From the NCBI RefSeq assembly GCF_003573545.1, contig NZ_QWET01000004.1, positions 124,001 to 188,000 of the forward strand: DNA of 64,000 nucleotides. Reading direction: 5' to 3'. The DNA comes from Mariniphaga sediminis (GTDB lineage Bacteria > Bacteroidota > Bacteroidia > Bacteroidales > Prolixibacteraceae). Below are positions 53,306 to 62,196 of the stretch, one piece after another; position 1 is the first letter of the stretch, and every line of letters starts with the position of its first letter. A model generated the notes under the pieces. That model worked only from the letters and a program-made list of their open reading frames with translations, made no database searches and was not told where the DNA came from. Made by a program: the position numbers and the translations under genes.

Positions 53306-54110
53306 CTTTATAGACCTTTTTTCTTACGCATTTTTTCAAAAGGCATTTCTTGCAGCTGTTTTTGCCAGCATTTCATGTGGAATTGTTGGCAGCTACATTG
53401 TAGCACGGCGTATTGTATTCATTAGCGGAGGAATTACACACGCTTCCTTTGGCGGTATCGGACTGGCATTTTTGATGGGCTTTAACCCCCTTGTAGGCGC
53501 CGTAATTTTTGCGGTTGGAGCGGCCCTTGGAATCCAGTTTTTCACGAAAGTGGCACGGGTCCGTGAAGACTCCTCCATTGCCATTTTCTGGTCATTCGGC
53601 ATGGCGCTCGGCATTATTTTCGTTTTTATGACTCCCGGCTACACACCGAACCTGATGAGTTATTTGTTCGGGAATATCCTCACCGTCACTATTTCTGAGC
53701 TTTGGTGGATGTTCATCCTGAATGTAGTGGTCATTTTGTTCTTTTCCGTTTTCTTTCGTAAAATACTGTACATTGCTTTCGATGAAGAATTTGCGCGCGC
53801 AGCAGGACTGCCCGTCTCCCTTTTTAATTACCTCACCATTACCCTGGTGGCTTTAACAGTAGTTTTGAATATCCGCGTGGTGGGAATCATTTTAATCCTT
53901 TCACTTTTAACTATTCCCCAGGCCGCAGCCAACCTTTTCACCAAAGATTTTAAGCACCTACTCATCCTCTCTTCTGTTTTTGCATTCATAGGAACCCTGG
54001 CCGGATTGTTCATTTCCTATTTTATGGATATTCCGTCGGGCGCTACCATCATATTCACATTAGTGGTTATGTTTGGACTGCTTCGGTTGTATAAACAATT
54101 TTTCAGATGA
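53298..54110 (+). CDS. znuB: metal ABC transporter permease
   Basis: The 270-aa inner-membrane protein has about eight hydrophobic segments and matches the ZnuB/ABC-3 family, with IVSGGITHASFGG-like ISGGITHASFGGIGLAF near the start and VVGIILILSLLTIPQAAA later. It moves the metal delivered by the binding protein. Its stop overlaps the start of the small zinc-ribbon gene by 4 nt, and its start overlaps the ATPase gene by 8 nt. Confidence 0.93.
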   Translation: MSNFIDLFSYAFFQKAFLAAVFASISCGIVGSYIVARRIVFISGGITHASFGGIGLAFLMGFNPLVGAVIFAVGAALGIQFFTKVARVREDSSIAIFWSFGMALGIIFVFMTPGYTPNLMSYLFGNILTVTISELWWMFILNVVVILFFSVFFRKILYIAFDEEFARAAGLPVSLFNYLTITLVALTVVLNIRVVGIILILSLLTIPQAAANLFTKDFKHLLILSSVFAFIGTLAGLFISYFMDIPSGATIIFTLVVMFGLLRLYKQFFR

Positions 54111-54295
54111 TTGGGGGCAAAAAAAAGGAAAAATTATATCCCTGTAAAAACTGTGGGTTCATCTTCTCGAACCTCGATGCCGAAAGGGTTTGCAGTAACT
54201 GCTTTGCCTGCACCGGATGTGAAATATACAACTGCCCTTCATGCGGAGAAGAGGTGGTTGTCAAACCGATAAAAGCCGCCTCCTTTGACAAATAA
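54107..54295 (+). CDS. 62-aa eight-cysteine zinc-ribbon protein coupled to the metal transporter
   Basis: The small protein has four CxxC knuckles: C13/C16, C29/C32, C35/C38 and C43/C46, enough for two zinc sites. It starts within the last codons of the permease gene (4-nt overlap) and so is made in step with it. I do not recognise a named family. It could be a metallochaperone or zinc store for the imported metal, or a small regulator. Lys at the start (MIGGKKKEKL) and at the end gives it a basic character. Confidence 0.78.
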   Translation: MIGGKKKEKLYPCKNCGFIFSNLDAERVCSNCFACTGCEIYNCPSCGEEVVVKPIKAASFDK

Positions 54296-54347
54296 ACCCT
54301 TTGTGATGTTTCTGCTGCAATAAGCGAATTAAATGATTGGCCGGAAC

Positions 54348-56354
54348 CTAATCCGTAAAGGTTCCATCCTGTTTTCCTGTTAGTTCCTTCAGGCGACCGG
54401 ATAACCGGCTGTACAATGCCTCCGTTTTTTCCGATTCTTGTTTCAGCCCCAAAACAAAACTGTTTGATTCATATTTCCCCCTGATGTTTTCAAAATCGTC
54501 CAATTGTTCCTTTTCATCTCCGTCATTGCCAAATCCAATCCGGCTGAGCTGATCAAACTCTTTTTCGGCATCCTTTAAAATCATGTTGTTGAGTTTTAAT
54601 GAATTGTTTTTCCACTCTTCTAAAACCTCAAGCAACAACGGAATGGAAAGGCTCTCCAAATCAAAATCTTTCCACTCTTTTAAGATTGCCAAACACCAGC
54701 TCCATGATTTTTCCTCGTACTCCTCATAAATCGCCTGAAGCCGGGAGACAAGAATATCAAGGGATGTTATTTCCCCTGAAACAACTGAATCCATAAGATA
54801 TTCCACACTTTTCTTCTCTGCAAACATCCCGGCCAGGTCAACCCATTTTTCCTGTACCGGGGTGAAACGAGGCTGTAATATCTTTTTTATTCCGGGCAAT
54901 GATTTGAATTCCGCAGTTTCCAAACGTTTTACTAACTGTCCGGTCAGATAAACCACCAATGCCAACTCATAATAACGCTTTGAAGTTCGCAGCATCAACC
55001 GGTTAATAAAGACACCTTTATACAAAACAAATTCACGACTTTTAGGGGTATCAGCATGTAACCGTTCAAGTAATTTAATTCCATTCAATATTTTCTGAGC
55101 CGTAAACGGACTCAGGATATCAAAATGAATCAGGTCCAGCTTCTCTGTATCTTTCCGGCGGTCGCGGGCCGGCCATTTCCCGCTGTCGCGCGCTGTCCCA
55201 ACCGTAAAAAGGTTCATGGCCGGCGTTAATACACTTTTGCCATTTTCCACAGAAATGTAAGAAAACGGCAAATCCGTCGTATCAAAATTTCCCGCATGTT
55301 TGTCCATTACTACTGAAAACGCTCCCACACGGCAAGGCCACAGCATATAAGAAAACGAACCGGTTTTTGCTCCTCTTTCAATAATTCCCTGGTGCACAGG
55401 CCCCAGTTTATACATGTGGTTGCTTTGATTGGTCCCGCTTCCGGCATTATAGAACGAAAACAAACCGGCTATCAACAGTGTCGATCGGTGATGCGTTACG
55501 GTGTAAGGCCCGGCAAAAATACTGCATGCCTCACTGTGAAAAGCCTCACAATTGGCAAAAAAGGCAGAGTTTTCAGCAGAGAACTGTCTGCCAATCTGAA
55601 CGCCTTGCCCCACAAAAGTGGAGGAAATAATGGCTCCATCTTTAATTACCGACCCCGAAAGAACAATAAAACGGGAAGCAGAAACATCTTCGCCAATAAA
55701 TACCGGGGCCAACTGGTTACTGCCCACAGTGCCTTCTTCCAAAAGGGAGGCGCCCCTGATATTGGCAAAGGCACCGATTCGGACATTATGAATCGTTTTA
55801 ACATCCCGTATTTTTGAACCTTTCCCAATGGTACCGATTTCGGACGCCCGGGTTCTTACATAACGGTCTATGATAGATTTAAGGGTGTCAGAGAATTTCC
55901 TGCTATGACGGTAAATTACCAACAGGTAGGCCAGCTGTGCAGAAAGCCGGTCAAAAACAGGCAATTCCCGACCACCCCCTTCATTCAAAATTTCTATTTC
56001 ATGCCCGTTTCCAAAGGTTGACACTCCTGAAACTACAAGAACACCAACATTTTCAATAAATACATCCTCTTCAATTGTATAGTTGGCAAGGGTCCCTATA
56101 TTCGACAAATAAACGTTGTCCCCAACAATACAATTCCGGATGTCACAATTAAAAATCCCGGACGGTTTAAAAAAAGTCCCGTTAAAATCTGTCTTTCCGT
56201 TATTTTTACCTAACCTGATTTTCCCGGAAAATCTTACATTTCTGAGCCGTTCCGGTAAAAAAGTATCCTTTACTTCAACAGTGTTCCACGTGTCCGCTGA
56301 ACAACCCCGAAGTTCGAGGATTTCAATTTCTTTGTCGGAAAGACAACGGTACAT
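54348..56354 (-). CDS. DUF4954 family protein with left-handed beta-helix repeats
   Basis: The 668-aa protein reads as a DUF4954 member. Its first half consists of hexapeptide-like repeats of a left-handed beta-helix (for example IGEDVSASRFIVLSG and VGQGVQIG), as found in sugar acyl- and nucleotidyl-transferases. Conserved blocks NQSNHMYKLGPVHQG and MLWPCRVGAFSVVMDKHAG follow. The C-terminal about 230 residues are helical and charged. Its ATG overlaps the nagB stop by one base. The reaction is unknown; a sugar-related one fits the context. Confidence 0.82.
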   Translation of the reverse strand: MYRCLSDKEIEILELRGCSADTWNTVEVKDTFLPERLRNVRFSGKIRLGKNNGKTDFNGTFFKPSGIFNCDIRNCIVGDNVYLSNIGTLANYTIEEDVFIENVGVLVVSGVSTFGNGHEIEILNEGGGRELPVFDRLSAQLAYLLVIYRHSRKFSDTLKSIIDRYVRTRASEIGTIGKGSKIRDVKTIHNVRIGAFANIRGASLLEEGTVGSNQLAPVFIGEDVSASRFIVLSGSVIKDGAIISSTFVGQGVQIGRQFSAENSAFFANCEAFHSEACSIFAGPYTVTHHRSTLLIAGLFSFYNAGSGTNQSNHMYKLGPVHQGIIERGAKTGSFSYMLWPCRVGAFSVVMDKHAGNFDTTDLPFSYISVENGKSVLTPAMNLFTVGTARDSGKWPARDRRKDTEKLDLIHFDILSPFTAQKILNGIKLLERLHADTPKSREFVLYKGVFINRLMLRTSKRYYELALVVYLTGQLVKRLETAEFKSLPGIKKILQPRFTPVQEKWVDLAGMFAEKKSVEYLMDSVVSGEITSLDILVSRLQAIYEEYEEKSWSWCLAILKEWKDFDLESLSIPLLLEVLEEWKNNSLKLNNMILKDAEKEFDQLSRIGFGNDGDEKEQLDDFENIRGKYESNSFVLGLKQESEKTEALYSRLSGRLKELTGKQDGTFTD

Positions 56355-57169
56355 TACCCTTTAAACTCTGGTATTTTTTTTAATTCTTCTTTCTCAATGT
56401 CTTTATAATATTTTACGGTTCCCACTTTCAGTTCGAGTGTAGCATCTTCGTCACAAACAATCATTCCTTTGGGATGAAGTTGTAATACTGAAACCGTCCA
56501 CATGTGATTAATTCCTTCTTCTACCACTTTTTGCAGTGCACGGGCTTTGTTGTAACCGTTGATAATAATTACCACTTCATCTGCCTGCATTACCGTATCC
56601 ACACCAACAGTAAGGGCTGTTTTGGGAACTTTCTTAACGTCGTTGTCAAAAAACCGTGAATTAGCAAGAATGGTGTCGTATGTTAACGTTTTAATACGTG
56701 TTTTCGATTTCAGTGAGGAACCGGGCTCGTTAAATGCAATATGCCCGTCGGGGCCAATCCCCCCCATAAAAAGGTGAATACCTCCTACGCTCTCAATTTT
56801 CTTTTCATAGTCTTCACATTCCTTCTCCAGATCCGGGGCATTACCATTTAAAATATTGATGTTTTCCCTCGGAATATCAATGTGGTTAAACAGATGCTTG
56901 TCCATAAAATAATGATAGCTCTGGGGATGGTCTTCGGGAATACCCACATATTCATCCATATTAAAAGTAACTACATTCTGAAATGACAATCTTCCTTGCT
57001 TAACAAGTTCAATCAGTTCAGTGTACACACCAACAGGTGAAGAACCAGTTGGCAAACCCAAAACAAAAGGTTTTTCAGGGGTTGGATTAAACGCTGCAAT
57101 TTTGTTTGCAATATGATAAGCCGTCCACTTGCTTAGTTGTTGGTAATTTTCATGAATCAGAATTCTCAT
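56354..57169 (-). CDS. nagB: glucosamine-6-phosphate deaminase
   Basis: The 271-aa enzyme turns glucosamine-6-phosphate into fructose-6-phosphate and ammonia. It has [12 protein letters not shown], the catalytic Asp in NMDEYVG, and [16 protein letters not shown] with the Asp, His and Glu of the active site. Length and motifs match E. coli NagB. It lies between the ADP-forming acyl-CoA synthetase (25-bp gap) and the DUF4954 gene (1-nt overlap). A second NagB-like protein, fused to a PIG-L domain, is at 59839. Confidence 0.95.
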   Translation of the reverse strand: MRILIHENYQQLSKWTAYHIANKIAAFNPTPEKPFVLGLPTGSSPVGVYTELIELVKQGRLSFQNVVTFNMDEYVGIPEDHPQSYHYFMDKHLFNHIDIPRENINILNGNAPDLEKECEDYEKKIESVGGIHLFMGGIGPDGHIAFNEPGSSLKSKTRIKTLTYDTILANSRFFDNDVKKVPKTALTVGVDTVMQADEVVIIINGYNKARALQKVVEEGINHMWTVSVLQLHPKGMIVCDEDATLELKVGTVKYYKDIEKEELKKIPEFKG

Positions 57170-57194
57170 AACTTATCCTTTTATATTTTACATA

Positions 57195-59333
57195 TTAGTT
57201 TTCCAAAATTATCTTTGCATCAGCCACATAACATCCCCGACCTTCTTCCAGCACAATCAAAGGATTTATATCCAGCTCTTTAATTTGCGGGCAATCAATA
57301 GCAAGAAATGACAGTTTTACAATGGCTTCTGCTATTGCATCAACATCCCGCAATTGGGTACCGCGTACTCCGGAAAGAAGCTCAGATGATTTAATCTCCC
57401 GTATCATTTGAAGGGCCGTTGATTTGCCAACCGGAGCAACCCTGAAACTTACATCCCTGAAAATTTCGACAAATATACCACCAAATCCAAACATGATGAC
57501 AGAACCAAACGAAGGATCTTTTTTTATTCCCAGAATAACCTCCACTCCATTCTGAATTTGTTTGGACACCTGAACTCCCCTAATCTTTGCACCGGGCATT
57601 TTTTCTTTTACACTCTCCGTAATAGTGCGGAATGATTCTTCTGCTTCTGTTTCAGATGAAATGTTCAATACAACTCCTCCCACGTCAAACTTATGGAACA
57701 CATCGTCTGAAATCACTTTCAGAACCACCGGAAAACCCATTTCAGCAGCCAATTTGCCGGCTTCACCTGCCGACGTTGCCATCCTTTTTTCAACCACCGG
57801 CAACCGGTAGGCTTCCAGTACCAGGGAAGCATCGTATTCATTCAAATACTTTCGATTCTCCTCAATTGCTTTTTCCAGCAACTCCTTTGCAACAAGATTT
57901 GGAGGATGACCGGAAACAAAAACTTCAGGCTCCTCATTATGAATAAACCGGTTAAAATTATATACGGTATGAAAAGGTTTACACATTGATTCCGGTAAGA
58001 TGTAATGCGGGATATTATTGCGCTCCAGGATTTTTATTCCGCTCGCAACATCTGCCTCACCCATAAAGGAAGTGTACACAGGCTTGTCAAACTGATCTGC
58101 TACCCGGGCAATTTCTTTGGCAATAGAATCGATATCGGTCATTGATTGAGGAGTGAGTATGACAAAGACCCCGGCCACATTCTCATCTTTAAAAACGGCA
58201 GAGATAGCCGCAACATATCTGTCGGCCCGGGCATCTCCAATCACATCAACCGGATTTTTTATATTGGCTGTAGTGGGCAGACTTTTTTTGAGGCTTAAAG
58301 TGGTTTTCTCGCTAAACCGGGCGAGCTCCAACCCTTCTTTTACAACAGCATCGGTTGTTAAAACTCCCGGCCCTCCTGCATTGGTAACAATGGCCACACG
58401 TTTCCACTCCGGATAAGGCTGGTAAACAAAGGCAATGGCAATGTTGAACATCTCCTCAATATCCTCGCAGCGGATAATCCCTGCTTGCTTAAATGCTGCA
58501 TCGCAAATTTCATCTTTCCCGGCCAGCGAACCGGTATGTGATGCAGCAGCCGAAGCTCCTTCTTCTGTTCTGCCTGATTTTAATATCAGCACTGGCTTGT
58601 GACTTTTCATTATCACATCCCTGGCTGCCCTCATGAGTCCGGGACCATCTGAAATTTCTTCAAGATAAAGCAGGATCACTTTCGTTTTAGGATCATCCAT
58701 TAAATAATAAAGCAGTTCGATTTCAGATATGTCAGCTTTATTTCCAAAACTTACAAACTTGGAAAATCCGATATTTTTAGCCCGCGCATAATCAAGCACT
58801 GCAGTACACAACGCCCCACTTTGCGACAGGAAGGCAATATTCCCTTCCGCCGGGTATTTTCGGGCAAAGGAAGCATTCAGTCGGGAAATGGGATCGGTAT
58901 TTATTACCCCAAGACAATTGGGACCAATAAAAGAAATACCATACTGTTCTGCGATTTCAAGCAGTTCCTTTTCTTTTGCCAGTCCTTTTTCCCCTACTTC
59001 GCGAAAACCTGCCGAGATAATAATAACTGATTTAATCCCTTTCTGTCCGCACTGTTCGAGTGCAAGTTTACAAACGGAACTTGGAAAAACAATAACGCCT
59101 AAGTCGACCTCATCCGGAATATCAATAACATATTTGTAGGCTTTCAGGCCACCAATAGATTTTTCGCGGGGACTTACCGGATAAATAATACCCTGGAAAC
59201 CAGATTGCAAAATATTAACAAAAATATCTCCCGGCACCGACCCCCTTACCTTATTGGTTCCAATAACCGCTACCGACCTCGGATAAAAAACAGTGTGCAG
59301 GTTCTTTCTGTGAAGTTCACCCCGATGATTCAT
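57195..59333 (-). CDS. ADP-forming acetate/acyl-CoA ligase (fused alpha-beta)
   Basis: The 712-aa protein has the CoA-binding domain (SVAVIGTNKVRGSVPG), the succinyl-CoA ligase-like domain with the phosphohistidine in ASHTGSLAG, and an ATP-grasp beta domain (VVLKVISDDVFHKFDVGGV). Enzymes of this type make ATP from acyl-CoA, ADP and phosphate, or the reverse. The substrate here is open. It starts 35 bp after the acyl carrier protein gene, which is an unusual neighbour. Confidence 0.9.
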   Translation of the reverse strand: MNHRGELHRKNLHTVFYPRSVAVIGTNKVRGSVPGDIFVNILQSGFQGIIYPVSPREKSIGGLKAYKYVIDIPDEVDLGVIVFPSSVCKLALEQCGQKGIKSVIIISAGFREVGEKGLAKEKELLEIAEQYGISFIGPNCLGVINTDPISRLNASFARKYPAEGNIAFLSQSGALCTAVLDYARAKNIGFSKFVSFGNKADISEIELLYYLMDDPKTKVILLYLEEISDGPGLMRAARDVIMKSHKPVLILKSGRTEEGASAAASHTGSLAGKDEICDAAFKQAGIIRCEDIEEMFNIAIAFVYQPYPEWKRVAIVTNAGGPGVLTTDAVVKEGLELARFSEKTTLSLKKSLPTTANIKNPVDVIGDARADRYVAAISAVFKDENVAGVFVILTPQSMTDIDSIAKEIARVADQFDKPVYTSFMGEADVASGIKILERNNIPHYILPESMCKPFHTVYNFNRFIHNEEPEVFVSGHPPNLVAKELLEKAIEENRKYLNEYDASLVLEAYRLPVVEKRMATSAGEAGKLAAEMGFPVVLKVISDDVFHKFDVGGVVLNISSETEAEESFRTITESVKEKMPGAKIRGVQVSKQIQNGVEVILGIKKDPSFGSVIMFGFGGIFVEIFRDVSFRVAPVGKSTALQMIREIKSSELLSGVRGTQLRDVDAIAEAIVKLSFLAIDCPQIKELDINPLIVLEEGRGCYVADAKIILEN

Positions 59334-59368
59334 ATTTTTATTTTGAAAATCTTCGAAATTTCCCTGAC

Positions 59369-59608
59369 CTACAAGTATTCAGCTATAAAATCAACGGCTC
59401 CTCCAATGGTTTGTACTTCCTGAGCTTTTTCGACGTCCATCTCGATATCAAATTCTTCTTCAAAAGCCGCAATCAACAACATGCTTTGCATCGAATCAGC
59501 CCCTAAGTCAAAAATAAAATTAGCATCCTGTGTTATTTCTTCTTCATCCAGCTTTAACACATGAGCTACTACTTTTTTTATACGGCTTTCAATTTCTTTT
59601 TTTTCCAT
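59369..59608 (-). CDS. acyl carrier protein (specialised)
   Basis: The 79-aa protein has the acyl carrier fold and a phosphopantetheine Ser in GADSMQS. Housekeeping ACPs usually read GADSLDTVE, so this looks like a specialised carrier. It heads an operon with the ADP-forming ligase, nagB and DUF4954. No fatty acid synthesis gene is near. Charged residues are mostly acidic, as is typical of carriers. Confidence 0.88.
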   Translation of the reverse strand: MEKKEIESRIKKVVAHVLKLDEEEITQDANFIFDLGADSMQSMLLIAAFEEEFDIEMDVEKAQEVQTIGGAVDFIAEYL

Positions 59609-59675
59609 GATTCCGACTTTTTTACATTGACCGAATGATGTTTTAAAAAAAATTCTTATTCCGGAATTATCTTTT

Positions 59676-59707
59676 TAAATTTATTAAATCTTGGTCAGAA
59701 ATACAAA
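59676..59707 (-). promoter_or_regulatory. promoter candidate of the acyl carrier protein operon
   Basis: On the minus strand TTTG (59704-59707), 20 nt and TAAATTTA (59676-59683, one mismatch to the -7 consensus) fit the Bacteroidota pattern. The ACP start is 67 nt downstream. Confidence 0.4.
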
Positions 59708-59838
59708 TCATCCATCTATTTAGAAAGATTCTATCTTTTTTGTAAAATTGAGACAATACGATTCAGGACAGACAATAAAAACCTGTCGGATAACCTTTTG
59801 CAAAAAATGAGAAATATTCGAATAAATGAATGGAGCGA

Positions 59839-62157
59839 TTAAAATCCCTCCATTGATTTACCCAAATTGGAAGCTTCTTCCAGAAATTGTTCCACATTCA
59901 GTTCGCGCAGATAAACCATTCCATGCGTTGCCCTTAACAAAGGCGAGGCATTTTGATAAAAATAATTTTTACCAAGCAACAGCTGAATCTGTTTATGCTG
60001 TTCAAGCCATATTCTTTGGGTTAGCTCACTAAATTTCCCGTCATGCTGATAACTGGGGAACGAAGCATTTACCTGTGTTACATAGCACTCAGAAAATGAT
60101 TTATCGAGCGTAGCCAAAGCATTGAGAGAAACAGGTACGATCACTTCCACATCCCAGGGGTTATATCTGAACCACACATTCCGGTATCCCACAATACGCA
60201 AGTTGCTCAAATCTTCTTCCTTGTTCCACTCTTCTACGGCGCTTGCAATGGCCTGTAATACTTTATAATGCGTATCTGGGCCGCTACCTTGCGGATCCAT
60301 AGCCAGGCTGATAACCGTAGGTTTATATTTCCTGAAATCTTCTAAAATGGGCAATACATCTTTCTCCATGTCGGGTTTACTTCCCATCACGTTATTCTGA
60401 TAGAACCCGAGCCGAAGGTGATGTACATTTTTTACCATTATGCCGTAATGCGCCCAAACCAGTTCTTCCTCAAACTCCCGAATCATCCCTTTTAGCTTCT
60501 GTGTTTTGGGAGGATTCTTGCTGCCACTGTAACTGTTTTTCAGGGAAACCAGCACTTCATATATAACTTCGATTAACCCTTCTTTGTCTTTAATATTCCA
60601 GATTGAAGCAAGGGCACGGACGAGCCTGTGACATACTCCGCGTCGCTTTTCTTCCGGGCTTTGTGCCGCAATATTGTCGAGATAATGATAAACGTCTTTA
60701 TCCCATTTGTATTTATACCCTTCCCTGAAAAAATCAGGATAGTCAATCATTTCAATTTTACCTTTGCTGATCAGATCTTTCGTATCCAAAAGCAGATCAG
60801 AAAGAAACTGATTCGTAACCGCAGTGTATCCGGAAGTTAAAACCGAAAAATGAAGCTCGTTGCTGGCATCGCGCGACTGCCGGTTGGTAACAGGCATAAT
60901 ACCCAGCATAATATCATCGTGATGCGGACCGGTGTGGTAATACACCTGGTTGACTTCCTTTTGCATCCCTTTCAGAATCTTTGCCTCTATTGAATCAATA
61001 ACCGACTGCACAGTATTTTCATTCAGTCCCGGAATCTGACTGCAATATTTATCCGCTTTCAAATCATCCAAAGTAAGCTTGCTGCCAAACTTGTTGATTT
61101 TTTTACACAGATCCATTACCGCCCGCTCCGTCTTCTGATGATTCCAGGGAGTACACGAATAATAGCAATCAACTGCATCTTCCAGTTTTACAGCAGCTCC
61201 ATCTGTCAGGTAAAAACGGGCATTTTTCAATTTTTGCAACGAGGTAGCCGGGTAAACCACACTGGGCTTACTTTCCAACGAATGTCTGATGGTATCAGCA
61301 ATTGCCTCTCCTGCAGCAAAAATAATGGCTTTATTGTCGGCATTAAAACCGATAGTTCCCAATCCAATTGTAATGACCAGCCTTTTACTCGACACTTCAA
61401 TTCCACCGAGGTCGGTGGCCGTCATTGCCTGCGTTTCGAAATTGGTTTGTGTTAACCGGGTGGAAGAAAAATGATCGGAGCCACGCGTGTTAAAGGCAAT
61501 GTGCCCATCAGGACCAATACCTCCCAAGAAGAAGCCGATCCCTCCTTTTTCTCTAATCCGGTTCTCATATTCCGTACACCAATGGTCAATATTAAAAATT
61601 GACTGTTGCTGCAACTGCTCCTGCTGTGTTTTAGCTTCACGGTACCGGAGGGTCAGATCGATCTGGGAATCCGGAAAGACTTCTGAAAAATGCTTCCCTT
61701 CGGCCAGTTTAATCTCTTCGGAGTTTATCAACAAAGCTTTTGCCGGATCAAAACCAAAGCCTTCAAGATAACTGTTCTGAACAAAATTATACAAGCTGTT
61801 GTGCTGTTCAGAGTTAATCGGGTAGAATTCTCCCTGCTGCACCAGTTGCAAATCTTTTAACGATGGTTTTTTTACTCCGGACAACCCGTATTTCTCACGT
61901 ATATCTTTTCCCTTTTTATTATCCCAGTTATCAAGCAACAAGTGAGTAAACTGAAGGAAATACTGCGCTGTTTTCCCTGTAGGTAAACTTACTACTCCGT
62001 TCGGATTTTCTGATGCCCATTCCAGAAAGCTTAAAGAAGACAGTAATCCCAGCTTGGGGAAACCGTCCACTGCAATATAAGGCATCCGTGTAGTTATCTC
62101 CTGTAATTTCGATTCCTTAAAAAACTCCCGCTCTACCTTTGATAAATTTAACTCCAT
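59839..62157 (-). CDS. NagB-like domain fused to PIG-L deacetylase-like domain
   Basis: The 772-aa protein joins a NagB-type domain (residues about 50-330, with [18 protein letters not shown]) to a PIG-L N-acetylglucosamine deacetylase-like domain (from about 400, with the metal motif PHHDDI). In the NagB part the catalytic Asp of FNMDEY corresponds to Asn in PINSEQ, and the Glu after AFN is Thr, so classic deaminase activity is doubtful. Such large fusions are known in Bacteroidota. It follows the ROK repressor by 39 bp, which is likely to control it by an amino-sugar ligand. Confidence 0.82.
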   Translation of the reverse strand: MELNLSKVEREFFKESKLQEITTRMPYIAVDGFPKLGLLSSLSFLEWASENPNGVVSLPTGKTAQYFLQFTHLLLDNWDNKKGKDIREKYGLSGVKKPSLKDLQLVQQGEFYPINSEQHNSLYNFVQNSYLEGFGFDPAKALLINSEEIKLAEGKHFSEVFPDSQIDLTLRYREAKTQQEQLQQQSIFNIDHWCTEYENRIREKGGIGFFLGGIGPDGHIAFNTRGSDHFSSTRLTQTNFETQAMTATDLGGIEVSSKRLVITIGLGTIGFNADNKAIIFAAGEAIADTIRHSLESKPSVVYPATSLQKLKNARFYLTDGAAVKLEDAVDCYYSCTPWNHQKTERAVMDLCKKINKFGSKLTLDDLKADKYCSQIPGLNENTVQSVIDSIEAKILKGMQKEVNQVYYHTGPHHDDIMLGIMPVTNRQSRDASNELHFSVLTSGYTAVTNQFLSDLLLDTKDLISKGKIEMIDYPDFFREGYKYKWDKDVYHYLDNIAAQSPEEKRRGVCHRLVRALASIWNIKDKEGLIEVIYEVLVSLKNSYSGSKNPPKTQKLKGMIREFEEELVWAHYGIMVKNVHHLRLGFYQNNVMGSKPDMEKDVLPILEDFRKYKPTVISLAMDPQGSGPDTHYKVLQAIASAVEEWNKEEDLSNLRIVGYRNVWFRYNPWDVEVIVPVSLNALATLDKSFSECYVTQVNASFPSYQHDGKFSELTQRIWLEQHKQIQLLLGKNYFYQNASPLLRATHGMVYLRELNVEQFLEEASNLGKSMEGF

Positions 62158-62196
62158 ATTACTTTTTCTTTTTCGTTTTCTACTGTTACAACTATG

